A stretch of 43,847 bases of DNA from LC029 sp036676475 (GCA_036676475.1 JAKFCU010000115.1:1-43847), one strand, 5' to 3'; numbered from the stretch's first letter, positions 17,277-24,997 are shown. Translations and numbers: made by a program. Notes: generated from the letters alone by a model not told the origin.

Positions 17277-17305
17277 TTGATTATGAGCTTAAATTTGTTT
17301 ATAAT
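17277..17305 (+). promoter_or_regulatory. sigma-A promoter with no gene behind it
   Basis: TTGATT at 17277-17282 and a perfect TATAAT at 17300-17305 with a 17-base spacer. Transcription would start near 17312. Only a terminator, not a gene, follows. Confidence 0.6.
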
Positions 17306-17311
17306 AATTTT

Positions 17312-17376
17312 GTCGAGTGTTTTAATGTTTTTACATCCTTATTTGCCCTTAGTTATCAAAGCTAAGGGTTTTTTTT
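17312..17376 (+). ncRNA. candidate small RNA of about 65 nt
   Basis: A good promoter (17277-17305) and a good intrinsic terminator (CCCTTAG 17346-17352 with CTAAGGG 17362-17368, then eight T) enclose about 65 bases with no reading frame of note. The RNA would have an unstructured U-rich 5' half and a terminator hairpin with a U tail, a shape compatible with Hfq binding, and hfq is in this window. No target or family is recognised; it could also be a leader that lost its gene. Confidence 0.4.
17346..17376 (+). terminator. intrinsic terminator of the orphan transcript
   Basis: A 7-bp stem CCCTTAG/CTAAGGG followed by eight T. A full 51-bp repeat starts within two bases of its end. Confidence 0.85.
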
Positions 17377-17377
17377 G

Positions 17378-17427
17378 TACTTATTAGAAAGTATTATACG
17401 CATAAGGCTACGCAAGTAGCTTTCTTA
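17378..17427 (+). repeat. 51-bp interspersed repeat, locus C
   Basis: A 50-base unit of the GAAAG subtype (one base shorter than the GTCAAG subtype). The hairpin GCTAC, loop GCAA, GTAGC is intact. It follows the T-run of the orphan terminator. Confidence 0.9.
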
Positions 17428-17430
17428 GGT

Positions 17431-17455
17431 AAAAAAAACCAGGATATCTCCTGTT
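17431..17455 (-). terminator. intrinsic terminator of the small HTH gene
   Basis: Read on the minus strand: CAGGA, loop GATA, TCCTG, then G and eight T. Confidence 0.75.
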
Positions 17456-17493
17456 TGGAAATGACCTGGGGCATCATTTTCATTGGATTTTTC

Positions 17494-17691
17494 TTAAGAG
17501 ACTGCCCATCTTCCTCTTCCTGTGTTTTTAACCAAATTGTTATTTTCTAAAGTTCGTAAATCTCTTTGGATGGTACGTGCTGTGTATCCAAATTCTTCGG
17601 CAAGCTCGGAAGAATGAACCGCATTCCCTTTCTTCTTTAAGTAAAAATAAATGCCCTTAATTCGGGTTAGCATGCGATCATTTGGAATCAA
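17494..17691 (-). CDS. small DeoR-type HTH protein
   Basis: A 65-residue protein that is almost entirely one winged helix-turn-helix of the DeoR N-terminal type: RMLTRIKGIYFYLKKKG, then SSELAEEFGYTARTIQRDLRTLENNNLV with the recognition helix TARTIQRDLRTL, and a short wing ending GRWAVS. No sensor domain is attached, so it either regulates constitutively or needs a partner. Starts with TTG at 17691, nine bases after GGAGG. It is divergent from the sigma-1.1-like gene at 17920, a possible target. Such short DeoR-like proteins occur in Bacillaceae; their function is not known to me. Confidence 0.75.
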   Translation of the reverse strand: MIPNDRMLTRIKGIYFYLKKKGNAVHSSELAEEFGYTARTIQRDLRTLENNNLVKNTGRGRWAVS

Positions 17692-17855
17692 CTAACAACG
17701 CCTCCTTTAGAAGTTAGAAAATCATTGGTGAGAAACCAAACTTCTAAGCAATTTCTTAGCTGCATCTATTTATAGTTTACCATAATAATGGGAAATAAAT
17801 ATTAACATTGTGTAAAAAAAAATTCAAAACCTACCTGAACCATTTACAATCTGGT

Positions 17856-17884
17856 TTAGATCCTGACTTTATTTAAGGTATAAT
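17856..17884 (+). promoter_or_regulatory. possible sigma-A promoter
   Basis: TTAGAT at 17856-17861 and TATAAT at 17879-17884 with a 17-base spacer, 35 bases before the start of the sigma-1.1-like gene. The -35 element is poor. Confidence 0.45.
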
Positions 17885-17919
17885 AAGTTCATAATATACT
17901 GAGAAGGGGTGGAAAATAC

Positions 17920-18144
17920 ATGACAAAAGAAGAAGTTTTAACAGCATTAGAAAATAAGGGTCTGGATGAAATCATTGAAATCATTGAAGACGCAGCATCA
18001 GGTGATCTCGAGGAGCTTGAATTGGTTGAGTCAATTGGATTGGTGCACGATGACTTATTGAATCAGAATGTCATTCAATTACTGCAGCAACTTGGAGTCA
18101 CCATTATCTATGTTACGGATGAAGATGAAGACGAGGGCGAATAA
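17920..18144 (+). CDS. small acidic protein resembling sigma-70 region 1.1
   Basis: A 74-residue acidic protein. The stretch GLVHDDLLNQNVIQLLQQLG, then VTIIYVTDEDEDEGE, follows the pattern of sigma region 1.1, where a YLT-x-EEI helix is followed by an LxxLGI-VVD segment and an acidic tail. In housekeeping sigma factors that region occupies the DNA channel of the holoenzyme. Here no other sigma region is attached. AAGGGGTGG precedes the ATG. The next gene starts about 20 bp later and is probably co-transcribed. The resemblance is judged by eye and the function is unknown. Confidence 0.6.
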   Translation: MTKEEVLTALENKGLDEIIEIIEDAASGDLEELELVESIGLVHDDLLNQNVIQLLQQLGVTIIYVTDEDEDEGE

Positions 18145-18165
18145 ATCGATTAGGGTGTGAAAATT

Positions 18166-18579
18166 ATGAGCGATTTGGATGATTTGTTTATTTGTACCAA
18201 CCCCTCCAGAAGAGACGTGAAAAATATATATCGAAATGAAAGATATGCTAGGGGAATCATTCTGAAAAATGGAGATGTATTAGTTTGGAATGGGGAAGTC
18301 ATGCATAGCAAGGTCATGCCCTATATGCCTGAAACAGGAATTCATTTTAGTATTTTTAATGATAAATTAGAAGTGTGCTGGCAGTTCGAGTCATGGCAAG
18401 AAATTCAAAAACGATTAGTCCAAGCCCAAAGATACTTTGAGATTTTAGGTTATCCGCTAGAAGGACAAGTAGTCATCGATACCATATTTTATACTCATAT
18501 GAAAAAGGAGTTCCCTCCGATCCAATATCGAGAATTATTTGAAGATCAATATGTGCTAGCTCCTCTAGAAGAAAAATAA
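18166..18579 (+). CDS. unknown protein of 137 residues
   Basis: A protein of 137 residues from the ATG at 18166, preceded by TAGGGTG; a GTG at 18157 would add three. It appears globular and mixed alpha/beta, with a NERYARGIILKNGDVLVW stretch and a later helical AQRYFEILGYP segment; no membrane helix or signal peptide. I do not recognise a family. It follows the sigma-1.1-like gene in the same direction, and its terminator is shared with the convergent ppdK. Confidence 0.65.
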   Translation: MSDLDDLFICTNPSRRDVKNIYRNERYARGIILKNGDVLVWNGEVMHSKVMPYMPETGIHFSIFNDKLEVCWQFESWQEIQKRLVQAQRYFEILGYPLEGQVVIDTIFYTHMKKEFPPIQYRELFEDQYVLAPLEEK

Positions 18580-18606
18580 CCGGGTAATGTTACCCGGTTG
18601 TTTTTC
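18578..18606. terminator. bidirectional intrinsic terminator
   Basis: AACCGGGTAA (18578-18587) pairs with TTACCCGGTT (18590-18599). T-runs follow in both directions (GTTTTT on plus, ATTTTTC on minus). The last codons and stop of ppdK lie in one arm. Confidence 0.85.
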
Positions 18607-21250
18607 TATCTTGTTCCTCCATAATAGCTGCCTGAGCGGCTGATAATAGTGCAATGGGAATGAGATGGGGGACGCAAGATATATAATCTATTCCGATTCG
18701 GTTAAAGAAACGAACGGATTTCTTTTCACTGCTTTGAACCCCGCAGGCCCCCACCCTCACTTTTGTATTGAATTGTTTCGCTTGTTCTGTTCCAATGCGA
18801 ATCAGTTCGCCGACTCCATCTTCATCTAAGATCAAAAATGGATTATCGGGCAGAATCTTATAATCCATATAGTAGGCCAAATATTTTCCTTCTGCATCAT
18901 CCCGGCTAAAACCATAGGTGGATTGGGTTAAATCGTTGCACCCAAAAATGATAAAATCGGCAAATTCCACAATCTGTCCAGCGGTAATGCAAGCCCGTGG
19001 GAGCTCCACAAAGGCACCGATGGGAATCTCAATGCGATCCTTATACATTTCAAATACATGATCCAATGTTTCCAATACTTGTTCTCTGACGACCTTCATT
19101 TCATTTTGGTGACTGACAAGGGGAACAATGATTTGGGGATAAACCATAATTCCTTGCTGTTTTAATTCGAGTGCGGCTTCTGCAATCGCTTCGATCTGCA
19201 TTTCATAAATTTCCGGATAAGTGATTCCAATTCGGCACCCCCGGTGACCAAAGGAAGGATTTAACTCATGCAGGCTCTTTACTCTCCGTAGGAGCTTTTC
19301 CTTTTCTGCGACTTCCTCAAAGTCTTTTATAAGTTTTACCCTTTCGATTTCAATCGATAAAGTTTCAGCGCTAGGCAAAAATTCATGGAGAGGAGGATCA
19401 AGAAGGCGGATGATGACCTGCTTACCTTCCATCGTACGAAACATTTCGAGAAAATCACTCTTTTGCATGGGAACAAGCTTATCTAGCGCTTTTTTACGCT
19501 CCCATTTATTCTGCGAAAGAATCATTTCTTGTACAAGGGGCACCCGAAAAGGATCCATAAACATTTGTTCTGTTCGACATAATCCGATTCCCTCTGCACC
19601 AAGGAATTTGGCTTGTATAGCCTCATTAGGGGTATTGACACTTCCTAGTATTTCTATTTTCTTTCGCTGTTTAGCCCATTCAAGAAGGGTAGTTAATTCT
19701 TCTGAGAGTAATGGGGGGATCAATGGTGCCCGGCCTAAAATGATTCTTCCAGTAGATCCATCCAAAGTAATGGTGTCCCCCGCCTTGAGAATGACCTCTC
19801 CAAACTGAACCTCCTGTTTCTGAATACTGACTTCCATCGATTCGCAGCCTACAATACAAGGCTTACTCATATCACGAGCGACTACCGCTGCGTGACTGGT
19901 CATCCCGCCATGACTCGTGAGAATCCCTACGCTTGCGACCATTCCGTGAATATCATCAGGACTTGTTTCACGGCGGACGAGAATCACCTCATGACCCGTT
20001 CGTTGAAGTCGTTCGGCCTCCTCCGAATCGAACACAATAATGCCCGCCGCAGCTCCAGGACTAGCAGGCAATCCGCTGGCAATCACCTCTAACTCGATCG
20101 CCGGATCAAGGGTATCATGAAGAAGGGTATTCAAAGAGTTTGGGTTGATCCAAAGAAGTGCTTCATCACGGGTGATAAAGTCTTCAAGAGCCATATCCAC
20201 TGCAATTTTAATGGTAGCATTTGGTGAGATTTTGGCTACCCTTGTTTGTAATACATACAATTTCCTTTGCTCTACGGTGAATTCAATATCCTGTACTGAA
20301 CGATAATGAACCTCTAGATTATGGGCAATGCTCTTAAATTGATCATAGGTATCCGGCATAATGTCTTTGAGTTGAGATAAGGGTTGAGGTGTTCGAATCC
20401 CTGCTACTACATCCTCCCCTTGGGCATTTAACAAGAATTCTCCAAATAGCTCATTTTCCCCAGAATTAGGATTACGAGTAAAGGCTACGCCTGTTCCTGA
20501 GTCATCTCCCATATTGCCAAAAACCATGCTTTGTATGTTCACTGCGGTTCCAAAGTTTTCTTCGATTTTATTAATGCGACGGTATAACACTGCCCGCTGA
20601 TTATTCCAAGATTCAAAAACAGCACCTACAGCCATCATGAGCTGTACTTTCGGATCCTGGGGGAATTCATCTTTTAGTTCTTTCTTTACTATTTTCTTAT
20701 AGTTTTTTACTAGTTCCTGCAAGTGGGAAGCGGTGAGCTCCGAATCTTTTTGGACATTGGCATTTGTTTTCATTTGATCTAATTCCCATTCAAATTGATA
20801 GTGGTCTATTTGCAGGACAATATCACTAAACATCTGAATGAAGCGGCGATAGCAATCAAAAGCAAAGCGAGAATTTCCTGTTCTTTGCGCCAAGCCTTCC
20901 ACTGTCGTATCATTGAGACCCAAATTGAGGATGGTGTCCATCATGCCTGGCATGGAAATGGGAGACCCGGAGCGGACAGAGACGAGTAAAGGATCCTTGG
21001 CATGTCCAAATTCTTTCCCCATTGTTTCTTCCATCGTAATTAAGGCTTCATCAATCTGTTTTTCAATAAAGGAGTTGACTTTTTTTCCATCCTGATAATA
21101 CATGCGGCAGGCTTCTGTGGTGATGGTAAAGCCAAAGGGAACTGGAAGTCCTAGACCGTACATTTCAGCTAAGTTGGCTCCTTTTCTCCCAAGTAGTTCA
21201 TTCATGCTGGCGTTTCCTTCAGAGAATAGATATACATGTTTATCACTCAT
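18590..21250 (-). CDS. ppdK: pyruvate, phosphate dikinase
   Basis: PPDK interconverts pyruvate + ATP + phosphate and PEP + AMP + diphosphate. All 886 residues are present: N-terminal ATP-grasp part (GRKGANLAEM, then PVPFGFTITTEAC), phosphohistidine domain with His453 in GGMTSHAAVVARD, and C-terminal TIM barrel (GLCRTEQMF, RLLDPPLHEF, GHRGCRIGITYPE, GCNDLTQSTYGFSRDDA). The acid/base cysteine is kept as Cys836 in GACG, but the EHGGDP loop that normally follows reads VQSSEKK, and the usual SPFRVPIAR ending reads VPHLIPIAL. It is probably still a dikinase, but a divergent one. No regulatory kinase/phosphatase gene is nearby. A GNAT gene lies 49 bp upstream in the same direction. Confidence 0.9.
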   Translation of the reverse strand: MSDKHVYLFSEGNASMNELLGRKGANLAEMYGLGLPVPFGFTITTEACRMYYQDGKKVNSFIEKQIDEALITMEETMGKEFGHAKDPLLVSVRSGSPISMPGMMDTILNLGLNDTTVEGLAQRTGNSRFAFDCYRRFIQMFSDIVLQIDHYQFEWELDQMKTNANVQKDSELTASHLQELVKNYKKIVKKELKDEFPQDPKVQLMMAVGAVFESWNNQRAVLYRRINKIEENFGTAVNIQSMVFGNMGDDSGTGVAFTRNPNSGENELFGEFLLNAQGEDVVAGIRTPQPLSQLKDIMPDTYDQFKSIAHNLEVHYRSVQDIEFTVEQRKLYVLQTRVAKISPNATIKIAVDMALEDFITRDEALLWINPNSLNTLLHDTLDPAIELEVIASGLPASPGAAAGIIVFDSEEAERLQRTGHEVILVRRETSPDDIHGMVASVGILTSHGGMTSHAAVVARDMSKPCIVGCESMEVSIQKQEVQFGEVILKAGDTITLDGSTGRIILGRAPLIPPLLSEELTTLLEWAKQRKKIEILGSVNTPNEAIQAKFLGAEGIGLCRTEQMFMDPFRVPLVQEMILSQNKWERKKALDKLVPMQKSDFLEMFRTMEGKQVIIRLLDPPLHEFLPSAETLSIEIERVKLIKDFEEVAEKEKLLRRVKSLHELNPSFGHRGCRIGITYPEIYEMQIEAIAEAALELKQQGIMVYPQIIVPLVSHQNEMKVVREQVLETLDHVFEMYKDRIEIPIGAFVELPRACITAGQIVEFADFIIFGCNDLTQSTYGFSRDDAEGKYLAYYMDYKILPDNPFLILDEDGVGELIRIGTEQAKQFNTKVRVGACGVQSSEKKSVRFFNRIGIDYISCVPHLIPIALLSAAQAAIMEEQDRKTTG

Positions 21251-21299
21251 GTTCCGGCGACTCCCCTTGAATTATTTTTCTTGTATTATCCTTAATGAT

Positions 21300-21797
21300 T
21301 TATTTATTTTGAAGGTTTTTAAACATAAAATAACGCGGATTATCTTCCTCATCGATTTCCTGATCAATAATGATGTAATCATTACGTTGATAGAAGGAGA
21401 CAGCCTTCGTATTCATGCTGCTGGCATGAAGGAAGGAAGAACTGGCCTCTTTTTTAATACCTGCTTGTTCATAATGTTTAAGCAAAATGGTACCATACCC
21501 TTTTCTGCGGTAGTTTTTTTCGACAAACATTTGCATAAGATAGATGGTATTTTTATTTTTTTGATATAAATAAAACCCGATAAGCTGACCATTAGGGTCA
21601 AAAAGCAAGGAAGATTGACAATCCTGATATTGAATGCCATCTATATACCAATGCCTGATATTCGAGAAAAATAGAGGATCAAATCGTAAATTTTTAAAAT
21701 TAAGAGAGTACAACTCTTTTTGGTGGTGTAGAATTAACGGGAGGTGCTCCTCAGAGAATTTTACCCATTGGTATGGCATGCTGTATGATGGTTTCAT
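21300..21797 (-). CDS. GNAT-family N-acetyltransferase
   Basis: A protein of 165 residues. The acetyl-CoA binding loop is RRKGYGTILLKHYE (the R/Q-x-x-G-x-G/A pattern), preceded by the strand YLMQMFVEKNY and followed by SMNTKAVSFYQRNDY, the usual GNAT C-terminal pattern. The ATG at 21797 is chosen for GGAGGAAGG upstream; the frame extends 15 codons further without a site. Substrate unknown. It lies 49 bp before ppdK and probably shares its transcript. Confidence 0.85.
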   Translation of the reverse strand: MKPSYSMPYQWVKFSEEHLPLILHHQKELYSLNFKNLRFDPLFFSNIRHWYIDGIQYQDCQSSLLFDPNGQLIGFYLYQKNKNTIYLMQMFVEKNYRRKGYGTILLKHYEQAGIKKEASSSFLHASSMNTKAVSFYQRNDYIIIDQEIDEEDNPRYFMFKNLQNK

Positions 21798-21860
21798 AGT
21801 GTCCTTCCTCCATTTATTGGCACTTATTTGAAGTATACACAAAAATGGTCATATACAAAA

Positions 21861-21982
21861 GAGAGGATTTGAAACCTTATTTAGGAGACAACAAGGCATG
21901 GTGAGTGGAAACCGAAAGTTTGGGGATCTCATCATGAGTAGAGGTGCGACAAATGAGAGGGATACCGCAGCCTCCAGTTTTT
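21861..21982 (+). promoter_or_regulatory. possible relic of a T-box riboswitch
   Basis: Several segments follow the order of a T-box leader: AGAGGATTT near the start, TGGTGAGTGGAAACC (21899-21913) like the stem I apical part, GATCTCATCATGAG (21925-21938) like the 3' side of stem I, and AGGGATACCGCAG (21958-21970) like the T-box core AGGGTGGNACCGCG but without the TGG that pairs with the tRNA end. A short GAGG/CCTC stem and five T follow. No aminoacyl-tRNA synthetase or amino-acid gene lies downstream on this strand; a repeat dimer follows at once. Probably decayed. Confidence 0.4.
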
Positions 21983-21983
21983 A

Positions 21984-22084
21984 TACTTATCGGAAAGTAT
22001 GATACGCATAAGGCTGCGCCAGTAGCTTTCTTACACTTATCGAAAAGTATGATATGCATAAAGGCTACACCAATAGCTTTCTTG
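21984..22084 (+). repeat. 51-bp interspersed repeat, locus D (tandem dimer)
   Basis: Units at 21984-22033 and 22034-22084. The first has a GCTGC/GTAGC stem with a G-T wobble; the second is diverged, with GCTAC/ATAGC and an extra A. It lies between the T-box relic and the stop of the minus-strand crotonase gene. Confidence 0.88.
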
Positions 22085-22089
22085 GGTTT

Positions 22090-22827
22090 TCATTCACTCA
22101 TTCCGTTGATATTTGGCTTCACCCAGGAAGGTTTACGTTGCTCTAAAAAAGCGATAGCTCCTTCTTTATAATGTTCCGTTTGAATAGAAAGCAGTAAGGC
22201 CTGTTCAGGATCCAATTCTACAAAGGCTGCTTTGGCATATTTTAGGGCAGTGGGTGATTTTTCTGCCATTTTTCCAGCGAACTCGGCTATTTCCTTGTCC
22301 ATGCGTTTAGAACTATAGACCCAATCGACAATTCCATTGGAATAAGCCTGAGAGGCATTGATGGTTGTTCCGGTCAAAACTAAACGCTTGGCAGTTTGCT
22401 TCGAAATGATATGCTGCAAACGCTTGGTATTATAAGTAAATCCTACATTAACGCCCGGAAACCCTATTTTTGCCTTTTGCTCCATCCAACGAAAGTCACA
22501 GGCTAATGCTAATTCGGCGCCAGCTCCCATCGCATATCCCGTTATTTTAGCCATCACGATAAAAGATGATTGTTCTAATTTTTGCAATAACTTTTCGTAT
22601 AAACCAAATAGAGTTTCAACCTCAGCAGGTTTCATCGCAGATAAATGTTCAAGATTCATCCCTACTGAAAAATGTGGAATCCCTTCAATGACTACAACGG
22701 GGGTTGTCCCTTCCAGGCTATCTAAGGTTTGAAAAAAGCTATGTATAAATGAAAGATCAATGGGATTTCCTTTTCCATGAGAAAATTGAATATGGGTATA
22801 GGTGTGATAAGGGATTATTTGAAACAT
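22090..22827 (-). CDS. enoyl-CoA hydratase/isomerase (crotonase) family protein
   Basis: A 245-residue crotonase-fold protein. The oxyanion-hole and first catalytic region reads GYAMGAGAELALACDF and keeps the first glutamate (of AEL). Where classical hydratases have their second catalytic glutamate (GQPE), this protein reads GFPGVNVGF, so ordinary enoyl-CoA hydration is doubtful; isomerase, decarboxylase or other crotonase chemistry is possible. Start at the ATG at 22827, preceded by AAAGGAGA; the open frame extends 28 codons upstream without a site. It is divergent from the 6-phosphogluconate dehydrogenase gene. No fatty-acid oxidation genes are near. Confidence 0.82.
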   Translation of the reverse strand: MFQIIPYHTYTHIQFSHGKGNPIDLSFIHSFFQTLDSLEGTTPVVVIEGIPHFSVGMNLEHLSAMKPAEVETLFGLYEKLLQKLEQSSFIVMAKITGYAMGAGAELALACDFRWMEQKAKIGFPGVNVGFTYNTKRLQHIISKQTAKRLVLTGTTINASQAYSNGIVDWVYSSKRMDKEIAEFAGKMAEKSPTALKYAKAAFVELDPEQALLLSIQTEHYKEGAIAFLEQRKPSWVKPNINGMSE

Positions 22828-23013
22828 AGCCAATCTCCTTTTCTCTCTGTACGAGACTATAATGCAACATTTTACCATATTTTTCATCACATCAAGGTAC
22901 ATTATTACCAATAATTAAGTCCATTTTATGTAATAGAATTTGATTAAGCTCAACATGAGGATCGTTTAATTGAATACAGTGGAATTGAGTGTCAAGGAGA
23001 AAGGAGTGCCTCC

Positions 23014-23907
23014 ATGAAAATAGGCTTAGTTGGCTTAGGTAAAATGGGTCTTAATTTAGGGCAAAATATGCTTCATCACGGACATCAGGTTGTGGCTTTC
23101 GATGTAAATGCAGATGCGGTAGAACAGATGACAGGCTTTGGAGCTACTGGTGTTCATACATATGATGATTTAGTTAGGAATCTGGATTCACCCAAAGTCA
23201 TTTGGTTGATGATTCCCCATGCGGTGGTTGATTCTGCCCTCGCTGAAATCAGCCCCATACTCACCAAGGGTGACATTGTTATTGAAGCGGGAAATTCTCA
23301 TTATAAAGAATCCGTTCGTCGCTATAAGCAGCTGCGTGAAATCGGCGTTCATTTTATGGACGTGGGGACTTCAGGCGGAATGGAAGGAGCACGTCATGGT
23401 GCCTGTTATATGATTGGCGGGGACCCTGAAGCTTGGGAGCAAGTAGAACCTATCTTTCACGATACCGCTGTTGAAAATGGGTACTTTTACGCTGGTGTTG
23501 CAGGAAGCGGACATTTCCTGAAGATGGTTCATAATGGAATTGAATACGGCATGATGGCAGCAATCGGGGAGGGCTTTGAGGTATTGGAGAAAAGCCCGTT
23601 TGATTATGATTATGAAAAAGTAGCCCGGGTATGGAGTCATGGATCTGTGATTCGCGGGTGGCTGATGGAATTAACAGAGAACGCATTCTCAAAAGATGCG
23701 AAGCTAGAAGAGTTAAAAGGGGTCATGCATTCCTCAGGGGAGGGAAAATGGACCGTAGAAACGGCCTTAGATTTACAAACGGCTACACCTGTCATCGCGT
23801 TATCTTTGTTAATGCGATACCGTTCATTGGAGGCAGACACCTTTACGGGAAAGGTCGTAGCCGCTTTGCGCAATGAATTTGGAGGACATGCTGTAGAAAA
23901 GAAATAA
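23014..23907 (+). CDS. gnd: 6-phosphogluconate dehydrogenase, decarboxylating, short form
   Basis: Oxidises and decarboxylates 6-phosphogluconate to ribulose 5-phosphate. The N-terminal nucleotide fold begins IGLVGLGKMGLNL; the substrate motif GTSGGMEGARHG and FLKMVHNGIEYGMM with the catalytic Lys-His-Asn are clear. At 297 residues it belongs to the short form (like B. subtilis YqeC), not the 470-residue enzyme; members of this group often prefer NAD+. GGAG-rich sites precede the ATG. Monocistronic with its own terminator. Confidence 0.93.
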   Translation: MKIGLVGLGKMGLNLGQNMLHHGHQVVAFDVNADAVEQMTGFGATGVHTYDDLVRNLDSPKVIWLMIPHAVVDSALAEISPILTKGDIVIEAGNSHYKESVRRYKQLREIGVHFMDVGTSGGMEGARHGACYMIGGDPEAWEQVEPIFHDTAVENGYFYAGVAGSGHFLKMVHNGIEYGMMAAIGEGFEVLEKSPFDYDYEKVARVWSHGSVIRGWLMELTENAFSKDAKLEELKGVMHSSGEGKWTVETALDLQTATPVIALSLLMRYRSLEADTFTGKVVAALRNEFGGHAVEKK

Positions 23908-23924
23908 GAAATGGAAATTATAAA

Positions 23925-23965
23925 AACGGTGAAATCAATCTATTGGTGTTGGTCACCGTTTTTTA
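23925..23965 (+). terminator. intrinsic terminator after gnd
   Basis: AACGGTGA pairs with TCACCGTT, followed by four T. Repeat E starts immediately after. Confidence 0.85.
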
Positions 23966-24015
23966 TACTTATCGGAAAGTATTATACGCATAAGGCTACG
24001 CCAGTAGCTTTCTTA
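23966..24015 (+). repeat. 51-bp interspersed repeat, locus E
   Basis: A 50-base GAAAG-subtype unit with a perfect GCTAC/GTAGC hairpin. It starts right after the gnd terminator and ends next to the stop codon of the convergent cyclase-family gene. Confidence 0.92.
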
Positions 24016-24633
24016 TTAGAGACCTGCGAATAAGATGACTCTTGCGGGTGCAGCATCTGTACCAATTAATTTAATGGGTGCAGCAACCATTAAGTAGGGA
24101 CCACACGGCACTTCTTGTAAACGAAGCCCTTCGATAATAATGATTCCACTTTCAAATAATGTCTTGTGGGTGGGGTGTCCCGCTTGGCTGCGCTCAATTC
24201 CTAAAGCATCGGTCCCAATTCCTTTTATCCCGATTTCTGATAAATAGTGAGCAGCATCCGCTTTTACATAAATAAAGTCAGGGTTGAAAGCTTCATCCAT
24301 GGAATTTTTTGTTTTTAACAGAAGGAATTCACCTTGCTGAATGTCCAACGATTGAATATCTTCTGCTGTGATACCATCCTCGATATGGGTCAGATCCAAT
24401 ACTCGGCACGGGCCCACTAATTGCTCTAAGGAAATGGTTTCTATCGTCTCTCCTTCTAAAACCATGTGCAAAGGAGCATCCACATGGGTACCGCAGTGAA
24501 CATCCATGCTTATTCTTGTTTCACTGACGTAATTTTGTGTATTTCGTTCAAAGCCGGGCTGTTTTTCAGACTTATTTTTGTAAACAGGCATTCCCGGATA
24601 AATGGGCATTGAAATATCATAAACTTTATACAT
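24016..24633 (-). CDS. cyclase-family metal-dependent hydrolase (kynurenine formamidase fold)
   Basis: A 205-residue member of the cyclase family (PF04199). The metal and catalytic signature is HCGTHVDAPLH near residue 46; a distal conserved segment includes GTDALGIERS and HPTHKTLF with further His residues, and GLRLQEVPCGPY. Relatives hydrolyse formylkynurenine, isatin or related amides. No tryptophan-degradation genes are near, so I do not assign kynB. The ATG at 24633 follows GGAGG by 11 nt; the frame extends six codons upstream. Convergent with gnd, separated only by a terminator and a repeat. Confidence 0.85.
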   Translation of the reverse strand: MYKVYDISMPIYPGMPVYKNKSEKQPGFERNTQNYVSETRISMDVHCGTHVDAPLHMVLEGETIETISLEQLVGPCRVLDLTHIEDGITAEDIQSLDIQQGEFLLLKTKNSMDEAFNPDFIYVKADAAHYLSEIGIKGIGTDALGIERSQAGHPTHKTLFESGIIIIEGLRLQEVPCGPYLMVAAPIKLIGTDAAPARVILFAGL

Positions 24634-24779
24634 GATAATGATTTCCTCCATTTGTTCAGTACTTAAATAAATTTCTCTATCTAACGCTCATTTCCTTCTC
24701 ATTTTTACCTCTGGATGTTGATTTATGCAAAGAAATGACGTTAGGGAATGGACATACTATATAGGAGGAGGTGGTAGCC

Positions 24780-24893
24780 ATGGCATTGAAAGAACAAGCT
24801 AATAAAATAAAGAACCCGCGAAACCGAAATGGCCTTATGAGGGACGGGGTTCCTTTAGAACGTGGGACTTTTAATATTGCTCCGAAGAAATAA
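24780..24893 (+). CDS. 37-residue basic protein, possible spore protein
   Basis: A 37-codon gene with AGGAGGAGG 11 bases before the ATG and a strong terminator 10 bases after the stop. The product is basic and rich in Asn, Lys and Arg (IKNPRNRNGLMRDG) with no hydrophobic core, like many small spore proteins, but I recognise no named family. GGACATACTA at about 24750-24759 fits the -10 pattern GGnnAnAnTA of forespore sigma F/G promoters; I see no convincing -35. A sporulation role is therefore only suggested. Confidence 0.6.
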   Translation: MALKEQANKIKNPRNRNGLMRDGVPLERGTFNIAPKK

Positions 24894-24901
24894 ATCTTCT
24901 C

Positions 24902-24935
24902 TGAACCTAAGCCTATTCGCTTAGGTTCTTTTTTC
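24902..24935 (+). terminator. intrinsic terminator
   Basis: GAACCTAAGC pairs perfectly with GCTTAGGTTC, followed by six T. Confidence 0.88.
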
Positions 24936-24997
24936 ACTGGAACTCGCTTGAGAGCCATTACATAGGATGGAAAAAGTCCAATTATTTTAAAGGTGAT

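Noticed and set aside
21877..22059. A 60-codon minus-strand frame across the T-box relic and repeat D
   Set aside because: It is mostly translated repeat and has no ribosome binding site.
24016..24633. Assignment of the cyclase-family gene as kynurenine formamidase (kynB)
   Set aside because: The fold and motif fit, but there is no tryptophan-degradation context and the family has several substrates.
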